64,000 nt of DNA, from assembly GCA_963696075.1 (NCBI GenBank), contig CAVOJD010000006.1:496001-560000 (forward strand), written 5' to 3'. A program made the position numbers and the translations under genes. The stretch comes from CAJQQK01 sp963696075 (GTDB taxonomy: Bacteria; Pseudomonadota; Alphaproteobacteria; Rhizobiales; Hyphomicrobiaceae). This document shows, one piece after another, positions 27,482-35,724 of the stretch; the stretch's first letter is position 1, and each line of letters opens with the position of its first letter. The notes beneath the pieces were generated by a model that saw nothing but the letters and a program-made list of their open reading frames with translations, did no database searches and was not told the origin of the DNA.

Positions 27482-28789
27482 GTGGCCCAGTATCTTAAGC
27501 GCGGCAAGGATGCCGATGTCAGAGCGGAAGACGACAGGAAGATTCGCGAGATCGTCGAGGCGACGCTCGCGGATATTTCAAAGCGGGGCGATGCAGCCGT
27601 GCGCGACCTGTCGGTCAAGTTCGACAACTTCGAGCGTGACGATTTCCGTCTGACTGAGGCCGAAATCGAAAACTGCCTGGCGCAAGTGGCGCCGCGCGAT
27701 CTCGAGGACATAAAATTCGCCCAGGAACAGGTCCGCAACTTCGCGGAGCATCAGAAGGCCTGCCTCAAGGACCTGGAAGTCGAAACGATGCCGGGCGTCG
27801 TGCTCGGTCACAAGAACATCCCCGTTCAGTCGGTCGGCTGTTATGTGCCGGGCGGCAAGTACCCGATCATTGCCTCGGTGCACATGTCGGTCGTCACCGC
27901 CAAGGTGGCGGGCGTGCCGCGGATCATTACCGCGGCGCCGCCCTATCAAGGCAAGCCGGCGGCGGCGATCGTTGCCGCGCAGCACCTCGGTGGCGCGGAT
28001 GAGATCTACTGCCTCGGCGGCATCCAGGCGGTCGGCGCGATGGCGATCGGCACGCCATCGATCGAGCCTGTCCATATGCTGGTCGGACCGGGCAACGCGT
28101 TTGTTGCCGAAGCCAAGCGGCAGCTCTACGGGCGCGTCGGGATCGACCTGTTCGCCGGCCCGACGGAGACGCTGGTGATTGCCGATGAGACGGTGGATGC
28201 GGAACTGTGCGCGACCGATCTGCTGGGGCAGGCGGAACACGGGCCGACGTCGCCGGCCGTGCTGCTTACCACATCGGAAAAGCTCGCCCGCGAGACGATG
28301 GCGGAGATCGACCGGTTGCTCGAGATCCTGCCGACGGCTGAAATCGCGCGGCAGTCGTGGGCCGACTACGGCGAGGTGATCGTTGCCGATGACTACGATG
28401 AGATGCTGAAGATCGCTGACGATATCTGTTCCGAACACGTGCAGGTGATGACCGATCGCGATGAGTGGTTCCTCGAGAACATGACCGGCTATGGGGCACT
28501 CTTCCTCGGGCCACGCACCAACGTTGCCTACGGCGACAAGGTGATCGGTACGAACCACACGCTGCCGACCCAGAAGGCGGGCCGCTACACGGGCGGGCTG
28601 TGGGTCGGCAAATACATCAAGACGCACACCTACCAGCGCGTGACGACGGATGAAGCCTCCGCGAAGATGGGCGAATACTGCTCCAGGCTCTGCGCACTCG
28701 AAGGGTTCGCGGGGCACGGCGAGCAGGCGAATATCCGCGTGCGCCGATATGGCGGGCGGAATATTCCTTACGCGGGGGCAGCGGATTGA
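27482..28789 (+). CDS. Histidinol dehydrogenase-family enzyme, HpsN-like
   Basis: The 435-residue protein keeps all key residues of HisD: zinc ligands in GQAEHG, GDKVIGTNH and GFAGHGEQ, and the catalytic Glu-His pair in SEHVQV. No other histidine gene is near. It sits in an operon with an SDR and opposite a transporter/aminotransferase pair, so it is probably catabolic. Its C-terminal region looks like the sulfopropanediol 3-dehydrogenase (HpsN) branch, which oxidises (R)-2,3-dihydroxypropane-1-sulfonate to sulfolactate. I prefer the GTG at 27482, which has GGGAGG just upstream; an ATG at 27425 adds 19 residues. Confidence 0.8.
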   Translation: MAQYLKRGKDADVRAEDDRKIREIVEATLADISKRGDAAVRDLSVKFDNFERDDFRLTEAEIENCLAQVAPRDLEDIKFAQEQVRNFAEHQKACLKDLEVETMPGVVLGHKNIPVQSVGCYVPGGKYPIIASVHMSVVTAKVAGVPRIITAAPPYQGKPAAAIVAAQHLGGADEIYCLGGIQAVGAMAIGTPSIEPVHMLVGPGNAFVAEAKRQLYGRVGIDLFAGPTETLVIADETVDAELCATDLLGQAEHGPTSPAVLLTTSEKLARETMAEIDRLLEILPTAEIARQSWADYGEVIVADDYDEMLKIADDICSEHVQVMTDRDEWFLENMTGYGALFLGPRTNVAYGDKVIGTNHTLPTQKAGRYTGGLWVGKYIKTHTYQRVTTDEASAKMGEYCSRLCALEGFAGHGEQANIRVRRYGGRNIPYAGAAD

Positions 28790-29556
28790 TGAACCTTCCC
28801 ACCACCCCCTCCTTCCGCCTCGATGGGCGCCGCGCGCTGGTGACTGGCGCCTCGTCGGGCATCGGGCTGGCTGCCGCCGTGGCGCTGGCCGAAGCCGGCG
28901 CGCATGTGATCATGGCGGCCCGGGGCCTCGAAAAGCTCGAGGCCGTCGGCGAAGCGCCGTCACGCGGCAAAGGTCATTCCGCCGAAGCGCACGCCATGGA
29001 CGTTGCCGACCTCGATGCCCTCGATGGTCACCTTGCAAAAATCGGTCCCCTCGATGTGCTGGTCAATTCGGCCGGCATCGCGCGGCACACGCCGGCAACC
29101 GAGACGACGGTCGGCGACTACGACGCGGTGAGCAACATCAACGTGCGCGGGGCCTACTTTCTCTCCGTCGGCGTGGCAAAAGGCATGATGGCGGCGGGGA
29201 TCAAGGGGTCGATCATCAACGTCACCAGCCAGATGGGCCACATCGGCGGCATCGACCGGGCGGTCTATTGCGGCACGAAGCACGCCGTTGAAGGCTTCAC
29301 CAAAGCGATGGCGATCGAGTTCGGGCCGCATGGCGTGCGCATCAACACGCTGGCGCCGACGTTCATCCGCACACCGCTTGCCGAGCAGACGCTGGCCAAT
29401 CCCGAGCGCAAGGCGTGGGTCGAGTCCAAGATCAAGCTGGGCCGGATTGGCGAGATGGAGGACCTGATGGGGCCGGTGGTGTTTCTCGCCTCTGATGCGT
29501 CGGCGCTGGTGACGGGAACGTCGCTGCTGGTCGACGGCGGGTGGACGGCGGGGTGA
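28786..29556 (+). CDS. Short-chain dehydrogenase/reductase
   Basis: The 256-residue classical SDR has the NAD(P)-binding TGASSGIG (about residues 20-27), NSAGI, the catalytic Ser in NVTSQMGHIGG, and Tyr and Lys in YCGTKHAVEG. It ends with the usual LLVDGGWTAG. It overlaps the HisD-like gene by 4 nt (ATGA), which implies translational coupling and a shared pathway. If the cluster handles sulfonates, this could be an HpsO-like step; this is inference. Confidence 0.92.
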   Translation: MMNLPTTPSFRLDGRRALVTGASSGIGLAAAVALAEAGAHVIMAARGLEKLEAVGEAPSRGKGHSAEAHAMDVADLDALDGHLAKIGPLDVLVNSAGIARHTPATETTVGDYDAVSNINVRGAYFLSVGVAKGMMAAGIKGSIINVTSQMGHIGGIDRAVYCGTKHAVEGFTKAMAIEFGPHGVRINTLAPTFIRTPLAEQTLANPERKAWVESKIKLGRIGEMEDLMGPVVFLASDASALVTGTSLLVDGGWTAG

Positions 29557-29595
29557 TCAACGTGGCGCTTGAAGCGCGCAGCCGGACCTCCAGCC

Positions 29596-30792
29596 ATGCG
29601 TGAGGAAGACGACTTCTACCGGGACCTGGCGCCGGTCGCTTCATTCGAGGACGTTGCCGACGTCGCGCATTACCAATCCGTGCCCGACGACTGGGTAATC
29701 GTGCTCGGCGACATCGAAGGCTCGACCGAGCATGTCGATGCCGGGCGCTACAAGAGCGTCAACATGGTGGGCGCGGCGGTCATTTCCGCGGTTTTGAACG
29801 CGTTGCCGGACCTCGATATTCCGTTCGTCTTCGGTGGAGATGGCGCGGCACTTGTGGTGCCGCCGGGCGAGGCTGCGGCCGCGCGCACGGCACTGGCGCA
29901 GCTCAAGGGCCATGCGCGTGAGATGTTCGGCCTGGAACTGCGCGTTGGCACGGTGTCGGTCGCCGCCGTTCGGGTGGTGGGCTTCGATGTGCGCGTGATG
30001 AAGCTTGAACTGGGGCAGGACAATGCGCTTGCCATGTTCTCAGGCGGCGGGATCGCGGCCGCGAGCGCGTGGCTTGGGCAGGCGAGCCGCGAAGACCCGA
30101 TGCTGATCCCGGAGAGTGATGAGGCAACACCGCCCGTTCTCGAGGGTCTTTCGTGCCGGTGGGAGCCAATCGAGACGCGCCGGGGCGTCATTCTCTCGCT
30201 GATCGCATGCGCGCGCCAGCCGGGGGCGGCGGCTGAACGCGCGCACGTTGCCCGCGTCACGGCAGCGCTCGGCGATATCCTTGGGCAGGATATTGCCACC
30301 GCAGCGCCGATCAGTTCAGACAGGCTCAAGTTCAAGTGGCCGCCGGCGGGGCTCAGCCTTGAGACGCGGGCGACGGCGGGGCGGAAATCGCAGTGGCGGC
30401 GGCGCTCGGAAATCCTGGCCCAGTCGCTGCTCCAGTATGTGTGTGAGCGCTTTGACACGCGGATCGGCTACTATGATGCGCCTGCTTATCGCGAGGAGAT
30501 GGTGCGGTTCACGGATTTCCAGAAATATGATGACATGCTGCACCTGGTCCTCGACGTGACAATGGACCAGGCTGCCAGGATCGACATGTTCATGCGGGCG
30601 GAACACAGCGCGGGCCGGCTCTTTTACGGCGCCCATCACGCTCGTGCCGCGCTGATGACCTGCCTCGTCTTCAGCCTCGAGCATAGCCGCCATATCCATT
30701 TCATCGATGGTGCTGAAGGCGGCTTCACGCTGGCTGCGCGTGACCTCAAGCAGCAGATCGCAGAGGCGGCGCGCGGGCCGGCCGGGGCATGA
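29596..30792 (+). CDS. DUF3095 family protein (nucleotidyl-cyclase-related)
   Basis: The 398-residue protein matches DUF3095: FYRDLAPVASFEDVAD, then WVIVLGDIEGSTEHVDAGRYKSVN, and IPFVFGGDGAALVVPP. The GDIEGST and GGDGAA strings resemble the metal-binding Asp sites of class III adenylate cyclases, so a nucleotide-cyclase-like N-terminal domain is likely, although activity is unproven. It lies 39 nt after the SDR and overlaps the EamA gene by 4 nt. ATG at 29596 is preferred because homology begins there. Confidence 0.8.
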   Translation: MREEDDFYRDLAPVASFEDVADVAHYQSVPDDWVIVLGDIEGSTEHVDAGRYKSVNMVGAAVISAVLNALPDLDIPFVFGGDGAALVVPPGEAAAARTALAQLKGHAREMFGLELRVGTVSVAAVRVVGFDVRVMKLELGQDNALAMFSGGGIAAASAWLGQASREDPMLIPESDEATPPVLEGLSCRWEPIETRRGVILSLIACARQPGAAAERAHVARVTAALGDILGQDIATAAPISSDRLKFKWPPAGLSLETRATAGRKSQWRRRSEILAQSLLQYVCERFDTRIGYYDAPAYREEMVRFTDFQKYDDMLHLVLDVTMDQAARIDMFMRAEHSAGRLFYGAHHARAALMTCLVFSLEHSRHIHFIDGAEGGFTLAARDLKQQIAEAARGPAGA

Positions 30793-31686
30793 CCGGGGGC
30801 GTTGTCCTGGGGCTGGACAAAGCGACGCTTGGGGCGATCCTCGCACTTGTCGCCGCCTTCTTCTTCGCGCTCTCCGCCCACGTCCAGAACATGGCCGGCA
30901 AGTCGATCAGCACGCAGGTCGGCACGCTCGTTCTGATCGGGACACAGGCGCTGGTCTATTCGATTGCAGCTCTCTTCGTCGTCAAGTGGTCCTATTGGAC
31001 GACCGGGGCGATGATCTTGTTTGCCGCAGCCGGCGTGCTGCGGCCGACGCTTTCGATCGCGCTCTGGATCGAGGGCATCAAGCGGCTCGGGCCGACGCTC
31101 AATGCAGCACTCACGTCGAGCGGGCCGTTCTTCGCTGCGATCTTCGGCATTCTGATCTTAGGTGAGACGCTGACGGGGAACATCGCGGCCGGCATCGCAC
31201 TCGTCGTTGCGGGTGTGCTGGTGCCAACCTTGATGACGCGCGGGATCATCTCGTCATTCCCGGCCTGGGCGCTGCTTCTGCCGCTTGGCGCATCAGCGCT
31301 CAGAAATGTCGCCCATGCCGTCACCAAGGTGGGGTTCGCGGAAGTCCCAAGCCCCCTGTTCGCGGCGCTTGTCAGCTCGCTCGTGTCGCTGGTTCTGGTT
31401 GCCGGCCAGTTTGTTGTCCGCCGGCAGCGGATCTCCGGACAGGTCAGCGACTATCGCTATTTTGTGCTGTCGGGTATGATCTCGGCGCTTGCCGTTTACC
31501 TGTTGAATCAGGCGCTGGAGTTTGGGCAGGTGATCACGGTCGCGCCGCTGGTGGCGAGTTCGCCGGTGTTTTCCGCGTTGCTCGGGTACTTCGTATTTCG
31601 GGCGTGAGACACTCAACTGGCGCACGTTATTGACGATTGGGTTCGTCGTGCCCGGCGTGGTGCTGATTGTGCTCTCGTCGGGATGA
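30789..31686 (+). pseudogene. EamA/DMT-family transporter, frameshifted near the 3' end
   Basis: The frame from 30789 gives a drug/metabolite transporter with two EamA repeats and eight to nine membrane helices. It stops at 31605-31607 after 272 residues, in the middle of the last EamA repeat. Skipping one G in the GGG at 31600-31602 restores RETLNWRTLLTIG and a final hydrophobic helix, ending at TGA 31684-31686. The restored 298-residue protein has the normal family length. So the copy carries a one-base insertion, either a real mutation or a sequence error. The start overlaps DUF3095 by ATGA. Confidence 0.85.
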
Positions 31687-31718
31687 GTTGAAGGTTCCCC
31701 GGTCAAGGAGTGGGCGTG

Positions 31719-32021
31719 ATGCTTGGCGGACGGCCCTACGACGAACTGATGAAAGTCTACGTCGGCGACCACCAGAACCCGACCAACAAGGTCTTCCACC
31801 TGATCGGCATTCCAGTTGTGGTCGTGACCGTCGGGCTGTGGTTGGTCGCGCCCTATTTCGAGGGTGTTTGGTTGTGGGCACTGGCGCTGACACCGATCGG
31901 CATCGCCCTGCAATTGATCGGCCACCGTTTCGAGGGCAAGCCGCCAAGCGCCACCAGCGACTGGCGCTTCCTGATCATCGGGGTCGCCTGGTGGCTGCGG
32001 GCCGTTCGCGGCAAAGCGTGA
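31719..32021 (+). CDS. Mpo1-like (DUF962) small membrane protein
   Basis: The 100-residue protein matches the DUF962/Mpo1-like family: YDELMKVYVGDHQNPTNKVFHLIGIP, then two hydrophobic helices, then GHRFEGKPPS. Yeast Mpo1 is an iron-dependent dioxygenase of 2-hydroxy fatty acids, using conserved histidines that have counterparts here. The ATG at 31719 lies 8 nt after AAGGAG; GTG codons at 31710 and 31716 are alternatives. It follows the EamA gene and is followed by repeat copy B. Confidence 0.8.
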   Translation: MLGGRPYDELMKVYVGDHQNPTNKVFHLIGIPVVVVTVGLWLVAPYFEGVWLWALALTPIGIALQLIGHRFEGKPPSATSDWRFLIIGVAWWLRAVRGKA

Positions 32022-32029
32022 GACGGCCA

Positions 32030-32299
32030 GAGCGTGTTCAGATCAAATGGACCCAATTCTGTTCCTCAAAGCGACCCGATCCAGCAGGAGGGCGGCGCAG
32101 GTCGTAGCGGGGCTACGCGCAAGCCGTCCGACACCCTGGGCGGGTCGCTTTGAGGAACCCGAAGGGCCGGGTGGATTTGGCCCGATATCGTCGCAGTCTG
32201 TCTCATCCGTAGCCTCAGCTCACGCATGTCGCCAGCCGGCTCGATCTCGAACCATATCTGCCTCGGCAGAATGGGTCCATTTGCTCTGAGCACGCCCTA
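32030..32299 (+). mobile_element. MITE-like structured repeat, copy B
   Basis: This segment of about 270 bp is the inverted counterpart of copy A at 21869-22136. Its ends are inverted repeats: gttcagatcaaatggaccca on the left, and the same motif read from the other strand on the right (tgggtccatttgctctga). The right edge coincides with the TAG stop of the minus-strand PcfJ-like gene. Arms at about 32066-32077 and 32142-32154 form a perfect stem (ctcaaagcgaccc with gggtcgctttgag). The inner hairpin cgtagc/gctacg lies near 32103-32117. No transposase is encoded. Confidence 0.87.
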
Positions 32300-33511
32300 A
32301 ACCCGCGAAGTCTGCCGCCGCCGCCGGCCCTCGTTGCGCGCGTTCATGCTCAAGACGAGAGCTTCGAGCGCGTCACGCTGGTCGCTGGGCAGGGCGGCGA
32401 GGAATGGCAGCCAGAATTTCATGCGGGCCTGATCCGTGTCCTTTGAGCGCACCGGGCCCGGCCGCCAGGTTAGCCGCGCGAGCGGCTGCGAATCGAACCA
32501 CACCTCCACGGCTGCCCGCACGGCCTGCGGCACCCGCCGGTTCCGCGACGCCTTGAGTTGGACAATCGCGGGCCGCCGTCGATCCCTCGACATTGGCCCC
32601 ACTTCGACGTTGGCAACCCGCCGCCCCTCGCGGCGGATCGAGAAGACGCGCACCATGCCGCTTCCCATCCGGTCGGCATACTGGTCGAGGCAATTGTGCA
32701 TCTCGCGCGATTCCGCCAGGAAATCATCAAGCGTCGTCAGCGCGACGAACTCATAGCCGTTGGCCTCGCCGGGTCTCAGCCAGCTCGATTCGATACCATC
32801 GCCGATCAGGCAGGCGAGATCGGCGCGCCGGCGCCATTTGATCATTTCTTCACGCGCCCGCCTCAGCCCCATCTTCGGCGACCACGTCTGGTCAATAAGC
32901 TGGTAGCCGAGCGTCTCAGGCTGGTTCGCGTGCCAGTGCCAGGCGGCAATCATCAAAAACACGATCCCGCGCCGGCTCGCCGGCACCGTATGGGCTTGGC
33001 GTGCGACCCAAAGCGAGAAGGCCTGGTCTGAAATGACCGAAGCAAAGGCGACATCTTCAAGCCATTCTCGTGCCCCTTCCGTTGCTTCCGGCACATAGTT
33101 GGCGATGCGCAGAGCAAACTGCGGGTCATCGGGCAGCGCCGGCAGCGGCCGGGCAAACGACTGCGGCGGCAGGCGCCTTAGCCAGAGCGGCAAACCGAGT
33201 TGCCCCGCAGCGGTCTTGAGCGCGCCGCCGTCGAGGATCGTGTTGAAGGCCGCTTCGCGCCGCGCCGCCGTGCCGTAGCCGCTGACAAGCGCAAACAAGA
33301 GGGCCGGAAACAACTCCACCAGATCCTCCGCCTGCGGCGCGGCGGCGGTCAGCCCGCCGACGAGTTCGTCGAATGGCGCTGGAAATCGGGAAAGACGCGC
33401 GGCCCGGCGGCTTTTCTCAAGCGGCCACTTCGGCCGACGGCGCGCCGCTGGTCTTGCTGCCTGTTGATCCGTCGCCTGCATTGAGTACGCTCCCTGCCCG
33501 TCATCTGCCAC
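32297..33511 (-). CDS. PcfJ-like domain protein
   Basis: The 404-residue product has a basic N-terminus rich in Arg, a central helical region, and a C-terminal block REMHNCLDQYADRMGSG followed by VFSIRREGRRVANVEV. That block is the pattern of the PcfJ-like family, originally named from an enterococcal conjugative plasmid. The biochemical role is unknown, and no conjugation genes are present. An internal Met at residue 11 is an alternative start. Its TAG stop overlaps the edge of repeat copy B. Confidence 0.7.
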   Translation of the reverse strand: MADDGQGAYSMQATDQQAARPAARRRPKWPLEKSRRAARLSRFPAPFDELVGGLTAAAPQAEDLVELFPALLFALVSGYGTAARREAAFNTILDGGALKTAAGQLGLPLWLRRLPPQSFARPLPALPDDPQFALRIANYVPEATEGAREWLEDVAFASVISDQAFSLWVARQAHTVPASRRGIVFLMIAAWHWHANQPETLGYQLIDQTWSPKMGLRRAREEMIKWRRRADLACLIGDGIESSWLRPGEANGYEFVALTTLDDFLAESREMHNCLDQYADRMGSGMVRVFSIRREGRRVANVEVGPMSRDRRRPAIVQLKASRNRRVPQAVRAAVEVWFDSQPLARLTWRPGPVRSKDTDQARMKFWLPFLAALPSDQRDALEALVLSMNARNEGRRRRQTSRV

Positions 33512-33645
33512 GCAGCGGGACGCTAGTCGCCTATGGTGGCGAAAGCCCGGTGCAATCGTGGCTGTTCACGGGCCTTTCGGGCCGATTTTTGGGCGCAACG
33601 TTGTCGCCCGATGCGCCGGCGGGACGGATCGATGGAGCCGGCCTG

Positions 33646-34164
33646 TTACTTGAGCGCCGCCAGCCCCTTCGCAAACCCATTGAGCGAAATCGGAATACCG
33701 ATACCCGCCTCTTCCGTCTGGAAGATGACGAAGATCGCCGACTTGCCGGTCGACAACTGTTTGGTCAGCTCGTCCTTGACCACGACCTGCGCGTAGCAGG
33801 CGAACGAATGGCACCTGAGAAACGGTGCATTGCCGACATCTTTGCCATCGATTTTGAGACCGAGGCCGGGCGGCAGCAGAATACCGAGCGGCGCAAACAC
33901 CCTCAGCACGCGGGTTCCGTTCGAAAATACCTGGAAATACACCGTCAGCCCGACGTTGTTGCGGTCTTCCGCCGTCACGCTTTGGACCAGCGCGCAGACC
34001 TTGTCTTTCGACCCGGGCGGTGGCGGCTTGCACACGACCTGCCAGTCGCCGTGCTGCGCCACGACGTCGCCGTCGGCCGGCCGCTGGGCGAAGGCCGCAC
34101 CGCTGATGGCGGCTGTAAAACCCAGGATCGCAATCACCCTGATGATAATGCAGCGAAACAGCAT
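33646..34164 (-). CDS. Invasion-associated locus B (IalB) family protein
   Basis: The product (about 172 residues from the preferred start) has a signal peptide (MLFRCIIIRVIAILGFTAAISG, cut before QRPADGD). The IalB-family pattern follows: HGDWQVVCK, a second Cys in KVCALVQ, LRVFAPLGILLPPGL, and a C-terminal pair RCHSFACYAQV. Members are small periplasmic or secreted proteins common in Hyphomicrobiales. In Bartonella IalB contributes to erythrocyte invasion; in free-living species the role is unclear. An upstream in-frame ATG at 34245 would precede the signal peptide with 27 residues. Confidence 0.85.
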   Translation of the reverse strand: MLFRCIIIRVIAILGFTAAISGAAFAQRPADGDVVAQHGDWQVVCKPPPPGSKDKVCALVQSVTAEDRNNVGLTVYFQVFSNGTRVLRVFAPLGILLPPGLGLKIDGKDVGNAPFLRCHSFACYAQVVVKDELTKQLSTGKSAIFVIFQTEEAGIGIPISLNGFAKGLAALK

Positions 34165-34681
34165 CAGCTTGCATCGCGCTGCTGACGTGCCCCCACGCGC
34201 TTGCCAACAGTCTGCGACATTGTCGCCCTCGCTTCTCTCCCGCATCTGAAGTGTCCAGCCCCTCGTTCAAGCTTCCCGATCCCTCAGGCTTGGCGAATCA
34301 CCCCGAACGCCTGCGACCTGCCTCAAAAACGGCCGGTAAATTCCGATCTGGCGTTCGAATGCGGCCGAATTGGGCCTCGAGGCGCCACGGACGTCCTGAG
34401 CAGCTCTGTCCCCTACCACGGCGACAGCCTGGCCTGCCACCGCCGCCACGCTGCCGACGGTCTGAGACGCCTTGGGGGAGGGATAAATATTCAAATTTTG
34501 CGAATTAATGCCGCATTCGTTCCACTGAGACGATTGGGGTACTTGTCTTGCACGCTCAGTCGAATAGGAATGCATTCGTTCCGCCATGCCGCTGAGGCGA
34601 TGAACGATGAAGGCGCGAAATAAAAAATGGGTGGGCCCCGTCGGTCATTGGGGGGCAGGAAGTGCTGACAAGGCAGAAAGA
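34165..34681. promoter_or_regulatory. 517-bp divergent intergenic region between ialB-like gene and coxB
   Basis: No gene is supported here. The region must contain the promoters of both neighbours, including the one driving the cytochrome oxidase operon. An 11-bp direct repeat, gcattcgttcc, occurs at 34513-34523 and 34572-34582, each followed by a ctgag-x-cgat string. These are candidate regulator sites. An AT-rich patch lies at about 34483-34510. Confidence 0.5.
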
Positions 34682-35668
34682 ATGAAAAATCTGAAAACCG
34701 GAATGATTGGCGCGATCGTCGCCGCCCTCGCCGCTTTGGTCTTCGCTGGAGCGGCCGTGGCACAGGTGGGCCAGCCCGTCGACACCCAGATCGGTCTGCA
34801 GGGCTCTGTGACCCCCGTCATGGACGAAATCTCAAGCTTCTATGGACTGGTGAATACCATCATCATCGCCATCACGATCTTCGTCATGATCCTGATGATT
34901 TTTGTGATGGTGCGGTTCAACCGCAAATCCAATCCTGATCCCTCGAAGACGACACACAACACGACGGTCGAAGTCATCTGGACCGTGGTGCCGGTGCTGA
35001 TCCTCGTCTTTATCGGCATCTACTCGTTCCGCCTGCTCTTCCTGCAGTACGAGTATCCGAAGCCGGATCTCACGATTAAGGCGATCGGCAACGCCTGGTA
35101 CTGGGAGCACGTCTACAAAGACCACGACGACATGTCTGTGATCTCGAATATGCTCACCGACACCGACATGCTGAAGCGTAAGCTCGGCGATGACGAGTAC
35201 GAGAAAAAGTACGGCAGCCTCACCGGAACAGCGCTCTCCAAGGCGCTCTATACCGATGCCAAGCCGCTGTGGCAGGAAGCCAAGCTCGTCCGCCAGCTCT
35301 CCGTCGACAATGAGATCGCGGTGCCGGTGAATGCGGTCGTCCACGTCCTCGTGACATCGAACGACGTCATTCACGGTTGGGCCGTGCCCTCCTTCGGGTC
35401 GCGCGTTCAGGCCGTTCCGGGCCGCACCACGGCGACATGGTTCAAGGCCCGCAAGACCGGTGTCTACTACGGTCAGTGTGCGGTTCTGTGCGGCCTCAAG
35501 CACTCCGGCATGCCAATCGCCGTACGCGTCGTCGATCAGGACGTGTTCGACAAATGGCTGGCGGCCGTGAAAGAGGACAAGTTGGACGAAGCGCGCGAGA
35601 TTCTGGCCTCTGCCGGCACAGATGCCGACGCGCAGAAGAAGATTGCCAGCGCGGCTGACGCACGCTGA
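34682..35668 (+). CDS. coxB: Cytochrome c oxidase subunit II
   Basis: CoxB accepts electrons from cytochrome c through the binuclear CuA centre. The 328-residue precursor has a signal peptide (ending near VAQ), two transmembrane helices (IIIAITIFVMILMIFVMV and VEVIWTVVPVLILVFIGIY), and the periplasmic CuA domain with DVIHGW and CAVLCGLKHSGM. A stretch of about 40 residues (35170-35290, LKRKLGDDEYEKKYG onwards) is inserted before the VDNEIAVPV strand and seems longer than in common alphaproteobacterial homologues. It heads the aa3 oxidase operon. Confidence 0.96.
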   Translation: MKNLKTGMIGAIVAALAALVFAGAAVAQVGQPVDTQIGLQGSVTPVMDEISSFYGLVNTIIIAITIFVMILMIFVMVRFNRKSNPDPSKTTHNTTVEVIWTVVPVLILVFIGIYSFRLLFLQYEYPKPDLTIKAIGNAWYWEHVYKDHDDMSVISNMLTDTDMLKRKLGDDEYEKKYGSLTGTALSKALYTDAKPLWQEAKLVRQLSVDNEIAVPVNAVVHVLVTSNDVIHGWAVPSFGSRVQAVPGRTTATWFKARKTGVYYGQCAVLCGLKHSGMPIAVRVVDQDVFDKWLAAVKEDKLDEAREILASAGTDADAQKKIASAADAR

Positions 35669-35724
35669 TCCGTATGAGCGCCCTTGAAGCGCTGAATGAG
35701 ATATAAGGGAAGGGTCTAGGAAAG

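Noticed and set aside
27482..28789. Calling this gene hisD (histidine biosynthesis)
   Set aside because: No his genes are nearby; it is coupled to an SDR and opposite a transport/aminotransferase operon. An HpsN-like catabolic role fits better.
34246..34681. Extending CoxB upstream to an ATG at 34607
   Set aside because: The added 25 residues precede a normal signal peptide (MKNLKTGMIG) and have no homology; ATG at 34682 has a plausible ribosome site.
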